Assembly (NCBI GenBank): GCA_964570855.1 | Contig: CAZMZR010000003.1 | Coordinates: 1 to 64,000 of the forward strand | DNA length: 64,000 bases | From: JAFGPS01 sp964570855 | GTDB lineage: Bacteria; Planctomycetota; Phycisphaerae; Sedimentisphaerales; Anaerobacaceae | Direction of reading: 5' to 3' | Shown here: positions 51,580 to 61,071 of the stretch, piece after piece | Position numbering within the stretch: position 1 is the first letter of the stretch | Layout: each line of letters begins with the position of its first letter | Position numbers and translations under genes: made by a program | The notes under the pieces: model-generated | The model's database searches: none | Told to the model about the DNA's origin: nothing | Seen by the model: the letters and a program-made list of their open reading frames with translations, nothing else

Positions 51580-52131
51580 TTATATTCCTGTTTTTTCCTT
51601 CTTAATTCGAAGAAGCTGCTCGGTAATCATGGAAGCATAACTCTTTGGGATATGTGGCAGAGCTTCCAGTCCCAGGTTTTTTTGAACATGGATTATTTTT
51701 TCGTCGTCCGGCCCTTCTATTTCCACAAAATCTCCAAGCACTTCCAACCTGTCCAAAGCAACTTCGCACCCACCAAGCCGCCATAGACGGCGCTTTTTCT
51801 CAACTGTTAACTTTCCTTCGTATCCCAACGCCGAGAGAAGCTTTTGTGTCGATTCTGAGTCATCAACTTCTATTTCTATTTCCTGTCTCTTTTTGAAATT
51901 GCTTTTCTCTTTGGCGCCTTTATATGTCAAAATAAACTTCGTTTTCTCTCCAACAACCTGCCGGCGTAAACGAAGGCATCGGTCAGTATTGCTTAAGTTC
52001 CCGCTGGAATCATCAAAATGAATATCCATCTGCAATTGCTCAGCTACAAATTCGGCACCAAGCTGATGCAGCTTATCTTCAATCTCTTGTAACGAATCAA
52101 CTTTTAGTTTTGCTTCTATTTCAGTAAACAT
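51580..52131 (-). CDS. CYTH-domain protein (CyaB/ThTPase-like)
   Basis: A 183-aa protein with the CYTH tunnel fold, which binds triphosphates: family members are class IV adenylate cyclases, thiamine triphosphatases and tripolyphosphatases. The N-terminal E-x-E-x-K motif is present as TEIEAKLKV (about residues 3-11). Acid and base strands alternate (CLRLRRQVVGEKTKFILTYK; EIEIEVDD). Which activity it has cannot be told. It is 24 bp downstream of the second subtilase. A second member of the same fold, the VTC protein, is encoded at 59819. Confidence 0.85.
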   Translation of the reverse strand: MFTEIEAKLKVDSLQEIEDKLHQLGAEFVAEQLQMDIHFDDSSGNLSNTDRCLRLRRQVVGEKTKFILTYKGAKEKSNFKKRQEIEIEVDDSESTQKLLSALGYEGKLTVEKKRRLWRLGGCEVALDRLEVLGDFVEIEGPDDEKIIHVQKNLGLEALPHIPKSYASMITEQLLRIKKEKTGI

Positions 52132-52154
52132 CTATCTGTTTTCTATCTACCTTC

Positions 52155-53522
52155 TCAATTTTCTTTATTGAGTTTCCGGACGGCATCAATAAAACCAACC
52201 GGATTAACAACCGCCCCTGCGTCCGTCTGGACGGCGGTTTTAAGCCACAGATCAACAATCGTCTTGGGATCGATATCCGGCTTAACCTGGTAAGCCAAGG
52301 CCGCCAACCCCGCCATGTAAGGAGCCGCACAGCTCATTCCCCCTTCCGTATCGTAAGTATAAATTTCCGGGCCGTGATGACTTGCAGTTGCCTTATTACT
52401 TGCAGGTACTAAAAGAACATCGTTTGGTGTACTATATTTTCCCCGTTTATAACTTGATGGATTATCAGGATCCGTTCCCGAAATAAGTTTAAGTGTACCA
52501 TATCTAAGCCATTGCCCGCTGCATGTCACAACCAGGATTCCGTTTTGTTCTGCCTTTATTAAAGTTTCCTTCCAAAGTTCATAATTCTTCTGTTGTAAAA
52601 ATGTACCTGTAGATATACTGACAACCACTATCTTCTCTGAAGCACCGGCTTCTTTGTTCATCTTTATTATTTTATCAATAATATTACAATATATCTTATT
52701 ATCCGGCATTGCAGTCATACGCATTGCAAAATAGTAAAGCGAAGCTTTGGGAGCTACTCCGCAATTTTTACCAACTGCAATACTGGCAAGAGGAGCGCCG
52801 TGAATTGCAGGCGACTTATCTAATAAATGCATCTCTTCATATAATACTAATTGGTTTTTATACTCTATGTGGTCCTTTAATAAAGGCTGATCAAGTATTG
52901 CAATACCGATTCCCCTGCCATCAATTCCCTGTTTATGCAAACTGCGAATGCCAAGCCCCGGATTCTTGCCTTCATCAAGGATACGAGCCGGATTGAAACC
53001 ATCAGGCAGCTTGTCAGAATCTGGCCATTTGGTACTGCTGTCAAAGGGCATTTCCGCTAACAGTTCTGCATAATTTCTCAAATCAAGTTTCTCCAACGAT
53101 ACACCGGCAAATCCCCAGAAGGGATCGAACTTATCAAGGTCCCCTTCGTTCCGAAGGACGATCTGTCGTTCCTGGCCGATATCGATCCCCTTACGTCCGG
53201 CGTTTATCCAAAGCAGGGTAAATGGTGTTGAGAATTCCCTCATTCTGCCAAATCTGGCGCTTATTCCGGGATAGCTGATATCGAGGATTTCCATGCCGCC
53301 ATCGTTCTTCTTCGTTTCCTTCGAGGCAGTTCCGAGTAGTGCCTTGAGTTCCTCCGGTGTTGAAAGTTTATAGGCCAGCTTGCCTTCCGTCGCTGCATGG
53401 CGAACAATCTCTGCCAGGCTCGATTTTGTTTCGGTTTCTGCAAAGACGGCTATCTCCAGTAGTGACAACAAAAGTCCAAACGCGAATATTGTCACCAATG
53501 GTCTTCGTTTGAATGTGCTCAT
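52155..53522 (-). CDS. Secreted subtilase-like protein with altered oxyanion hole
   Basis: A 455-aa S8-family peptidase homologue with a signal peptide (TIFAFGLLLSLLEIAVFAET). In numbering from the open frame start (three residues longer), the triad is Asp214 (GIAILDQPL), His244 (PAIHGAPLASIA) and Ser400 (EGGMSCAAPYMAG). The oxyanion Asn normally seen in A-A-G-N is replaced by Gln (VTCSGQWLRYG, about 340), and the His motif lacks the usual H-G-T-H. The GTG at 53531 is possible, but ATG 53522 is better spaced from AAAGGA. Activity may be weak, altered or absent. It follows leuS by 21 bp. Confidence 0.82.
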   Translation of the reverse strand: MSTFKRRPLVTIFAFGLLLSLLEIAVFAETETKSSLAEIVRHAATEGKLAYKLSTPEELKALLGTASKETKKNDGGMEILDISYPGISARFGRMREFSTPFTLLWINAGRKGIDIGQERQIVLRNEGDLDKFDPFWGFAGVSLEKLDLRNYAELLAEMPFDSSTKWPDSDKLPDGFNPARILDEGKNPGLGIRSLHKQGIDGRGIGIAILDQPLLKDHIEYKNQLVLYEEMHLLDKSPAIHGAPLASIAVGKNCGVAPKASLYYFAMRMTAMPDNKIYCNIIDKIIKMNKEAGASEKIVVVSISTGTFLQQKNYELWKETLIKAEQNGILVVTCSGQWLRYGTLKLISGTDPDNPSSYKRGKYSTPNDVLLVPASNKATASHHGPEIYTYDTEGGMSCAAPYMAGLAALAYQVKPDIDPKTIVDLWLKTAVQTDAGAVVNPVGFIDAVRKLNKEN

Positions 53523-53543
53523 ACCAAACACGTCCTTTCCGAT

Positions 53544-56099
53544 TTACATGACGATGTTCACCAATCGGGACTTGATGACGATGATTTTTTTCGGCTCTTT
53601 GCCTGCCATAGCGGCGATTACTTTGTCACAACTCAGGGCTTTTTGTTTTATCTGCTCCTCGTTAGCATCGGCAGGCACGACTATTTTATCCTTTATTTTG
53701 CCGTTGACCTGAATGGCCAGTTCAATTTCTTTTTCTTTAATAAGCTGCTTATCGTATTCAGGCCAATTCTCATAAGCCAGGCTTTCTGCATGGCCGAGCT
53801 TTGCCCATAGTTCCTCTGAAATATGAGGAGAGAACGGAGAAAGAATCAGAACAAGTTTTTCTACCGCTGTCTTAGGCATAACCGCGAGTTTATTCAGATG
53901 ATTGACGAAAATCATCATGGCACTGATCGCCGTATTGAAACCGAAACCCTCAATATCGTCCCCGACTTTCTTTATTGTCTGGTTCAGTAATCTAAGTGTC
54001 GCCTCATCAGCCTGGACATCCCTTACGGCGCTGTCGATTTCGCCGGTGTCCTTTTCAACAACGGCCCGCCAGAGTTTCTGCAGAAACCGATGCACACCCT
54101 CGACTCCCTGCATGCTCCAGGGCTTGATGGCCTCCAATGGCCCCATGAACATTTCATAAAGCCGCATCGAATCGGCTCCGTAATCGGTGATGACTTTATC
54201 GGGATTGACCACGTTGCCACGGGACTTACTCATCTTCTGGCCATCCTCACCCAAAATCATTCCCTGATTGACAAGCTTCCTGAACGGTTCCTTGGTGGTG
54301 ACATACCCTAAATCATAGAGGAATTTATGCCAGAACCGAGAGTACAGCAGATGCAGCACAGCATGTTCGGCACCGCCAATATATAAATCGACCGGCATCC
54401 AGTATTTCTCCTTATCAGGGTCCCAGCCCTGTTTGCTATTGTCCGGGTCGAGATAACGCAGATAATACCAGCAACTGCCCGCCCACTGCGGCATCGTATT
54501 TGTCTCGCGTTTTGCCTTAGAACCGTCAGGTAAAGTGATATTAATCCAATCGGTGGCATTTGCCAAAGGCGGCTCGCCTGTACCGGCCGGTTTGTAATTC
54601 TTGACCACCGGCAATTTCAAAGGCAAATCTTCCTCCGAAAGCCCGATGATCCGGCCATCTTCGGTATGAACTATCGGAAACGGCTCACCCCAATAGCGCT
54701 GCCTGCTGAAAAGCCAGTCCCGCAGCTTATAGTTGATGGCTTTTGTTCCCTGTCCTCTCTGCTGTAGCCAGTCCGTTATCTTCTCCTTGAATTCCAATGT
54801 GCTTAGTCCGTCGAACCGTCCGCTGTTTATCGCCCTGCCGTCACCGATAAAACACAGCTTGCCTTCTCTGACTAATTCGGATTGTTCACTATCTTCCGGA
54901 TCAACTACCGGGATAATCGACAGATTGAATTTCGTTGCGAACTCGAAGTCACGCTCATCGTGGGCGGGCACGGCCATAATAGCACCGGTCCCGTAGCTAA
55001 TCAAAACATAGTCGCTTATCCAGATCGGAATCTTTTCGCCGTTGACCGGATTGATTGCATAAGCGCCGATAAATTCACCGGTTTTGTCTTTGGCCAAATC
55101 AGTACGATCCAAATCGCTCTTGCGGGCCGCTTCTTCGCGGTATTTTTGAACGGCTTGTTTTTTGTCCTCAGCCGTAAGTATATCCACGAGCGGATGCTCA
55201 GGTGCCATCACCATATATGTGGCGCCGAACAACGTATCGGGCCGGGTAGTAAAAACGCGAATATTTTCATCGAAACCATCGACCTTGAAATCCACATCAG
55301 CCCCGATACTTTTACCTATCCAGTCAACCTGCAGTTTCTTGATGGATGCCGGCCAGTCAACTTCAACCAAATCATCGAGCATCCTTTCAGCGTATTTCGT
55401 GATTCTTAGCATCCACTGCCGCATCGGTTTTCTTACTACCGGATACCCGCCCCGCTCACTCAGCCCCCCAACGACTTCTTCATTCGCTAAAACCGTCCCC
55501 AACGCCGGGCACCAGTTGACCGGCACCTCAGCCTCATAGGCAAGACGATTGTCATCGACGAATTTCTGCCTATCCTGTTCGCTCAAGCCCTCGGGTATTG
55601 GTAAATCTTCAATCGGTTTGGCTTTTTGTTCATTTTCGTCGAAATAGCTGTTGAAGAATTTCAGAAATATCCATTGTGTCCACCTGTAATAATTCGGATC
55701 AGTGGTATTGACTTCCCGGTCCCAATCGTAACTAAAACCAAGCGATTTGATTTGCCTGCGGATATTATCCACGTTCTTCTGTGTCGTCTCTTCGGGAGCG
55801 GTCCCCGTCTGTACGGCGTATTGCTCTGCAGGCAAGCCGAAGGCATCCCAGCCCATCGGGTGCAGGACATTAAAACCTTTCATTCGTTTATAGCGAGCGA
55901 CAATATCGCTTGCGGTATAGCCCTCTGGATGGCCGACATGCAGTCCCTGACCGCTGGGATAGGGAAACATATCCAGAACATAATACTTTGGTTTTGTATC
56001 ATAGCAATCGAGAGCTTTAAACGTCCCGGACTGTTCCCAAAACCGTTGCCATTTCTTCTCAATTTCGTTAAATTTATATATTACCGTCATCGAACGCAT
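53544..56099 (-). CDS. leuS: Leucyl-tRNA synthetase
   Basis: Charges tRNA-Leu with leucine. The 851-aa class I enzyme has HIGH as PYPSGQGLHVGHPEGY (about residues 47-62), the editing insert (about 225-420; TRPDTLFGATYMV, GTGAIMAVPAHDERD) and KMSKS as GQKMSKSRGNV (about 620). It has an AAAGGA site before the ATG. It is the first gene of a minus-strand run that continues through the second subtilase, CYTH, lipid kinase and kdsA. The matching tRNA-Leu(GAG) is at 16254. Confidence 0.96.
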   Translation of the reverse strand: MRSMTVIYKFNEIEKKWQRFWEQSGTFKALDCYDTKPKYYVLDMFPYPSGQGLHVGHPEGYTASDIVARYKRMKGFNVLHPMGWDAFGLPAEQYAVQTGTAPEETTQKNVDNIRRQIKSLGFSYDWDREVNTTDPNYYRWTQWIFLKFFNSYFDENEQKAKPIEDLPIPEGLSEQDRQKFVDDNRLAYEAEVPVNWCPALGTVLANEEVVGGLSERGGYPVVRKPMRQWMLRITKYAERMLDDLVEVDWPASIKKLQVDWIGKSIGADVDFKVDGFDENIRVFTTRPDTLFGATYMVMAPEHPLVDILTAEDKKQAVQKYREEAARKSDLDRTDLAKDKTGEFIGAYAINPVNGEKIPIWISDYVLISYGTGAIMAVPAHDERDFEFATKFNLSIIPVVDPEDSEQSELVREGKLCFIGDGRAINSGRFDGLSTLEFKEKITDWLQQRGQGTKAINYKLRDWLFSRQRYWGEPFPIVHTEDGRIIGLSEEDLPLKLPVVKNYKPAGTGEPPLANATDWINITLPDGSKAKRETNTMPQWAGSCWYYLRYLDPDNSKQGWDPDKEKYWMPVDLYIGGAEHAVLHLLYSRFWHKFLYDLGYVTTKEPFRKLVNQGMILGEDGQKMSKSRGNVVNPDKVITDYGADSMRLYEMFMGPLEAIKPWSMQGVEGVHRFLQKLWRAVVEKDTGEIDSAVRDVQADEATLRLLNQTIKKVGDDIEGFGFNTAISAMMIFVNHLNKLAVMPKTAVEKLVLILSPFSPHISEELWAKLGHAESLAYENWPEYDKQLIKEKEIELAIQVNGKIKDKIVVPADANEEQIKQKALSCDKVIAAMAGKEPKKIIVIKSRLVNIVM

Positions 56100-56321
56100 T
56101 TATCCTTTCAACTTTTAATCAATGTTAAAGTTGGTCTTTTGTCATTACACAATAAACCAAAAATCCGGAAAAATCCATAAAAATCGAATCCCCTCCCATA
56201 TACAAGTTGAAGAACTGCAATTTGAGTAATGAACAGAATATTACCCTATTATATCAAAAAGGATAAATAGAAATGAAAATAGTATGATTGGAAAATTACT
56301 ATTACCTGCGAAATTGATGAA

Positions 56322-57923
56322 TTAACGCTCCCACATTCCGTCGGGTCGTACATAGAGCACGCCGGTATCCCGGTAGAAATTCAGACTTGCAATAGTGAAA
56401 TCCACCAAAGCTTCTGTAGCAGCGTTCTGAGCATCAATCAGGTTATTTTGAGCATTGAGCACCCGGCGACTACTCGCTCGGCCGTATTCGAGCAGCGTAA
56501 GGGTGTTATTATAACGTTGACTGGCCAATTCATTAGCTTCGGTCTGTACCTTATAACGATTCGCCGCTTCGGTAAGGTCACGATAAGCGTTGCGAACTTC
56601 CAGTTGAACTATGTCTGTGGCCAGTTCATATTCCCGTTCCCGCCGGTTTAGCGTTATCAAAGCTTTTCGATAAACACTCTGTTCAGGCACGCGATCCAAC
56701 GGCAGGTCAAGCTCCAACCCAAGACTATAATCTTTACTGTTCCAATCCAAACTCTGGCGATCAGCTTGTTTCGATGATGCGGCACCGGCAGAACCGGTTA
56801 AATTTAATTCCGCTCGAAGACTGTCGGCGGCAACATAAACTTTACGTCGGGCATCGACGATAGCATCAGCAGTGTTGACCAGATCCAACCGCCTGAGTAA
56901 TGCCGTTTCAACAGCTTCGTCATCGGAGAAATCCGGTATGGCCATTTTTAATTTTCTTAAAGAACCGAGGATATTCGTATCTAACTTTAACTGAGCTGTG
57001 GTTGGTAAACTCAATGTTATCTTAATTTCATCGAGGGCTTGTTTATATTGCTTTTCAGCCTGAAGATAAGTGTCGAAAGCTCCAAGCTTTTCCTGGCGGA
57101 CTCTTTCCAGCTCCAACTGAGGGACACGACCGGCATTAGCTAATTTATCGACCTTCTCAACGAGCAAATCCATAGTTTCACAATTTCGCCGGGCGTTTTC
57201 CATTGCATCCCACAGTTGCAAAACACTGTAATACTGACTAATCACCGAAACAACAAACCTCTGGCGAAAACGATTAAAAGACCGTACCTGATACAATGTG
57301 TCACGTTCGGCCTGTGTGAGATTCTCCAGGACAACTTCACGTTCGCTGCCGCGAAGTAAAGGCTGCGTAATTGCAGCACTTAAAATTGAAGTCAATCCAC
57401 CACGCATATTACCGGTGAGTACATCAGCCCATGCAAGGGCAACTTTTGTACTGATAGCGGTCCCCCGGGCCAGCAATTGGTTAAAACCGAAATTCGCTTC
57501 AATCCCTACCACTTCATCATTACGGTCCGCCGTGTATCCGCTGGTCACTACACCAAAATACTGTCGCTCGAACTGATGACGAGTCAGTCTAAGATCCAGG
57601 GCTTTAATGTAGAGATCTTCCTTCTGTGCCTGATATTCACGATTGTAAGCAGTCGCCAAAGCCACCGCCTGCGGCAGGGTAAGAACACCGGAATCAGGAA
57701 TTGTTTTTGTGACTTGAATATCGCCGATTGACGGTTTGGTATCACTTACTTTGTAGTTTACTCTGGCACCAAAATCATCCCGCCATTTTTGGTCGATAAT
57801 TTTATAGACTTGTTCGTCGGCTTGCTCTTTATAGTTGTGCTGCGCACATCCGGTCAAACCGCATAAAACCGCCGAGCCGAATATAATCAAACCGACGAGT
57901 TCTCTGGTATAATGCCTGCACAT
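56322..57923 (-). CDS. TolC-like outer-membrane channel lipoprotein
   Basis: A 533-aa outer-membrane efflux protein. The signal peptide ends in a lipobox (AVLCGLTGCAQ, Cys26), so it is lipidated. The rest shows the long coiled-coil helices of TolC proteins in two internal repeats (for example LTLPQAVALATAYNREYQAQ and the later RRNCETMDLLVEKVDKLANA). It would form the outer-membrane duct of a tripartite exporter. It is the last gene of a four-gene operon, 13 bp after the HlyD-type gene. Confidence 0.9.
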   Translation of the reverse strand: MCRHYTRELVGLIIFGSAVLCGLTGCAQHNYKEQADEQVYKIIDQKWRDDFGARVNYKVSDTKPSIGDIQVTKTIPDSGVLTLPQAVALATAYNREYQAQKEDLYIKALDLRLTRHQFERQYFGVVTSGYTADRNDEVVGIEANFGFNQLLARGTAISTKVALAWADVLTGNMRGGLTSILSAAITQPLLRGSEREVVLENLTQAERDTLYQVRSFNRFRQRFVVSVISQYYSVLQLWDAMENARRNCETMDLLVEKVDKLANAGRVPQLELERVRQEKLGAFDTYLQAEKQYKQALDEIKITLSLPTTAQLKLDTNILGSLRKLKMAIPDFSDDEAVETALLRRLDLVNTADAIVDARRKVYVAADSLRAELNLTGSAGAASSKQADRQSLDWNSKDYSLGLELDLPLDRVPEQSVYRKALITLNRREREYELATDIVQLEVRNAYRDLTEAANRYKVQTEANELASQRYNNTLTLLEYGRASSRRVLNAQNNLIDAQNAATEALVDFTIASLNFYRDTGVLYVRPDGMWER

Positions 57924-57936
57924 GATCTATCTTCAA

Positions 57937-59106
57937 CTATAGCCTTCGTATTCCGACCGTCTCACCTGTAACCAGCCCCATTTCAGGCGGAGCTTTGATC
58001 AGAAACGGCCGACCCCATTGAGGAAAATTCGGATTTCGCCAGAACCTTACCGGCAACTGTTCCACGATTGGTCCAACATACGTTATATACGAACGCGCAA
58101 TCCTTGCCGGCTCACTGCTCTTTATAATCTCAACCTCCATCCCCATGCTAATCCGGCTCACCTGTTCTTCATTTGCATAGGCTATAATTTCGGTAGGTCT
58201 GTCTTCAGTTATCATCAGAATCGGTTCACCTGCTAAAACGGCTTCCGAAGTTCCGTGCATGATTTGACTGACAACTCCGTCAAACGGCGCCTTTAATTCC
58301 ACAGCCTCCCGCAGGTCCAATACCTCAATCTGCTGTAATACTTCGTCCATCCGACGCTCCTGGACCTTTATAGCCTTACGGATTACACCCAGAGTACCTT
58401 CGACCGAGGGATGATACGGCTGGAACTTGACATATTCGTCACGTCGATGTTGAGCTTGTTCTAACGCAGAATTCGCCTGCGCCAATAGAATCTCGTTTTC
58501 TTTTATTTTCGTTGAAAGAGCGTCGTATTGAGTCTGTGTTTTCTGAAGCTCATAAGGCGCAACAGCCTGTTGGCTGACAAGTTCCTCCGATATTTTCACT
58601 TCCAAAGCCAGGTCATTCAAAGTGATTCGGTCAGTTTCAATCAGCGCTCTCAACCTGAGAACATCAAGCCTTGCATTCTCGACATCGACCGAGAATCTTC
58701 TGCTGTCAATAATACGGTTTGTTTCCCGCTGGGTTTTATCTACGGTGAGGTTGTCCTCGGTAGGAACTAATTGCGCGGTGAGATGCTCAATCTCTGCTAA
58801 AACAGTAGCAAGCTGCGCCTGTAATTGGCTTCGCGGCTGCTCATTATCGAGCATGGTATTGACCACCGCTACTGTTTGTCCCTGTTTTACATTATCAAAC
58901 AATCGGACAGGAACACTAACAAGGCGTGCCGGGCAATTTGTTGCGATTTGTTGTCCCTGACCCTGTGCTATTCCAATGACTTCGAATCGTTGCGAACGAC
59001 GCGAAAAAAGCCCCACAACACACAGCACAGCACCCAACCAAACCACGACCGGAAGTATGTGATGGCGCATACGAAACGGATAACTTTTAAGATCTACCCT
59101 TTTCAT
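57937..59106 (-). CDS. HlyD-type membrane-fusion adaptor
   Basis: A 389-aa periplasmic adaptor. One N-terminal transmembrane segment (HHILPVVVWLGAVLCVVGLF, about residues 14-33) is followed by a barrel/lipoyl half (CPARLVSVPVRLFDNVKQGQTV), a coiled coil (about 85-230) and a second barrel half (LKAPFDGVVSQIMHGTSEAV, about 272-291). It bridges an inner-membrane component to the TolC channel. No ABC or RND pump gene is near: its inner-membrane neighbour is the DUF4956 protein encoded 7 bp upstream. A GGAGGT site precedes the ATG. Confidence 0.88.
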   Translation of the reverse strand: MKRVDLKSYPFRMRHHILPVVVWLGAVLCVVGLFSRRSQRFEVIGIAQGQGQQIATNCPARLVSVPVRLFDNVKQGQTVAVVNTMLDNEQPRSQLQAQLATVLAEIEHLTAQLVPTEDNLTVDKTQRETNRIIDSRRFSVDVENARLDVLRLRALIETDRITLNDLALEVKISEELVSQQAVAPYELQKTQTQYDALSTKIKENEILLAQANSALEQAQHRRDEYVKFQPYHPSVEGTLGVIRKAIKVQERRMDEVLQQIEVLDLREAVELKAPFDGVVSQIMHGTSEAVLAGEPILMITEDRPTEIIAYANEEQVSRISMGMEVEIIKSSEPARIARSYITYVGPIVEQLPVRFWRNPNFPQWGRPFLIKAPPEMGLVTGETVGIRRL

Positions 59107-59113
59107 ACGCTAC

Positions 59114-59812
59114 TTAAACCTCCAGCAACTGTTCCTGCATCATCAGGCTGATATTTTCGAGTCCCTCAACCTTTTGCAGTTCCGAGAGCAACTGCTGATT
59201 CTTCGTTGCATCTCGAATCATCAATTGATAGGCATACTCAACATCGTTCGTTCCATAACCGGTGCCCTGTGCCGATATGAGTGTAAAACTTCCACAGAAA
59301 CGCCTGAGAATAGTAGGAATCGGGCTCTCAGGACCGATATGGGCTTTGGAGACAAAACGCAGAAAACCGTTATGCGGCTGATGTGTTCCGAAGCCAACCA
59401 GATACAGATATAATATTATTAAACTCAGAATAACAGTTCCAACAACGGCAACTGCGTACCGCTGAGAACCTGATGCCATACCAATGACAAGCGAACAAAA
59501 AATGAAGGCTATGTCTCTCGTATCTTTAATAATATTGCGGAAACGTATAATCGCCAGAGCGCCCATCAATCCAACAGCCGTGATGATACTTGTACCGATA
59601 ACAGCCATGACCATTGCTACCACAACGGTTATTACAATCAATGACTGTACAAAAGACCTCGAATAGGACAGGCCGCTATGTGTGAAGTAATAGACCCAGG
59701 CCAGTACCTGACCGAGAACAAATGCCAGCAACAGTGACAAAAGAACCGCTTCAGGTGTAAAAAGTCCTCCGGCTGAAGGAGTACCTTCTAATATTTCCCA
59801 AATCCTATCCAT
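59114..59812 (-). CDS. DUF4956 (MgtC-like) membrane protein
   Basis: A 232-aa inner-membrane protein. Four hydrophobic segments cover about residues 22-150. The conserved core is MGALAIIRFRNIIKDTRD (about 83-100), similar to the MgtC/SapB family. A soluble C-terminal domain of about 80 residues with ACT-like pattern ends QKVEGLENISLMM. In other genomes DUF4956 genes often accompany VTC-domain genes; the function is unknown. Here it lies directly between the VTC and adaptor genes (6 and 7 bp gaps), suggesting it is the membrane part of the complex. Confidence 0.88.
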   Translation of the reverse strand: MDRIWEILEGTPSAGGLFTPEAVLLSLLLAFVLGQVLAWVYYFTHSGLSYSRSFVQSLIVITVVVAMVMAVIGTSIITAVGLMGALAIIRFRNIIKDTRDIAFIFCSLVIGMASGSQRYAVAVVGTVILSLIILYLYLVGFGTHQPHNGFLRFVSKAHIGPESPIPTILRRFCGSFTLISAQGTGYGTNDVEYAYQLMIRDATKNQQLLSELQKVEGLENISLMMQEQLLEV

Positions 59813-59818
59813 GATTTA

Positions 59819-60631
59819 TCACCCATCTATCCGAGGTGCACAAAATCCTAATAAACACGAGTTCTGAATTGATGAAGCATACTTTGAAATCGATCTCTGT
59901 TGTAAGTTAAAATATTTGACCATTTGACTGAGCCAAATCGGGTAGTGTTCGGTAAATTTTATTTCCAATATAACTCCACCAGTCGTAAAGGGATTTCTCT
60001 GCCAGCCCCGGCCGTCAAATCTGACCTGTGGCAAATCAGTGACACTATAAGCAAGCTCATAGTCAAATGTTATTCTCACTCTATTGTGAGAAGTATCCTC
60101 GTAAGCACGTCGTAAGTAACGAATAAGAACAACTGGCCTGGCTCTAATACTGTTCATATATAACTGGAACTGACCGATTGTCTCGGTGTCGGCAGTATAA
60201 TTCTGCGGTGGCAGGGGCAGCCCTGAAAGCAATGTCGGTACATCACTTTCCATAACACGTGCCCGACTTTTAATAATAATGGTATTCATACGGCGTTTAA
60301 TTTCAAGATAGCGAGGGTATTCCGGTTCGTCGGTATAGCCGCGAATCCGTAATTTAAAGCGGTTCTTATGACCTCGCAGGCTTTCTTTACAAAGCCGTAA
60401 TTCGTTTGAATCCAAATAAAGACTCACTATTGGATAAGCACCGCTTCGCTGCAGTTTACTATACCGGTCCATTTGTATGTAAGGTTTAATAAACTGGATT
60501 ATCGCCTCAGTTTCTGATTCGCGAATATGATATTTCATCTCATGACGGCACCTGAGGGTCTGATCTGGCAGCTCGACTAATTTCCGAGAAATTCCGGAAT
60601 CACTCCTGAGATGATTGCTTTTTTCATGCAT
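59819..60631 (-). CDS. VTC-domain (polyphosphate-polymerase-like) protein
   Basis: A 270-aa protein with the VTC tunnel fold, related to the yeast Vtc4 polyphosphate polymerase. Basic and acidic strand motifs that line the tunnel are visible: CRHEMKYHIRES (about residues 28-39), PIVSLYLDSNELRL (about 67-80), NRFKLRIRGYTD (about 89-100) and RYLEIKRRMN, with RVRITFDYELAYS later. It lacks an SPX domain and membrane segments, so it works in the cytoplasm beside the DUF4956 membrane protein. TAGAAT lies 8 bases before the ATG with a poor -35. It is the first gene of the operon. Confidence 0.88.
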   Translation of the reverse strand: MHEKSNHLRSDSGISRKLVELPDQTLRCRHEMKYHIRESETEAIIQFIKPYIQMDRYSKLQRSGAYPIVSLYLDSNELRLCKESLRGHKNRFKLRIRGYTDEPEYPRYLEIKRRMNTIIIKSRARVMESDVPTLLSGLPLPPQNYTADTETIGQFQLYMNSIRARPVVLIRYLRRAYEDTSHNRVRITFDYELAYSVTDLPQVRFDGRGWQRNPFTTGGVILEIKFTEHYPIWLSQMVKYFNLQQRSISKYASSIQNSCLLGFCAPRIDG

Positions 60632-61071
60632 GAAAAATTATTCTACTGACTCACTCTAAAAATAAAAAATCCCCGGTCATAATATCAAATAGTATCCCTG
60701 GTACTGTAAATAATTCACCCTGCCTATATTGTTAACTTATACCCTAAGCAACTAAATACTGAAGGCATACCCCATCCAATAGAAGTTGAAAACTGGAGCT
60801 ATCGTTCATCCAATTTACTTCTTTTACGATCAGGCCCAATAAACAATCCTTTATAATTACCTATTTTAGCACTATTTTAACATATTCACAACAGATAAGT
60901 CAATACTATTTCAGTTCTTGTAATGCGTTTTTAGTCCGTATTTAACGCTTTTTTACTTGACCAGACAGAATGGTTTCGATTAGATTACTGGGTTCTTTTA
61001 AGAAAATATGAATATTACACTAAAAGCGGTTTTTTATTTATTTATGGTCAACAATATCCGGATACGCCTTT
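60632..61071. other. Divergent promoter region between the VTC operon and hom
   Basis: No gene. On the minus strand TTGACT (60903-60898), an 18-base spacer and TAAAAT (60879-60874) could serve the VTC operon. On the plus strand TTGACC (60957-60962) with TAGATT 18 bases on could serve hom. Nothing else is recognised. Confidence 0.4.
60874..60903 (-). promoter_or_regulatory. Candidate promoter of the VTC operon
   Basis: On the minus strand TTGACT, 18-base spacer, TAAAAT. It would give a leader of about 235 bases. A closer but weaker alternative is TAGAAT at 60645-60640, which would give a leaderless transcript. Confidence 0.4.
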
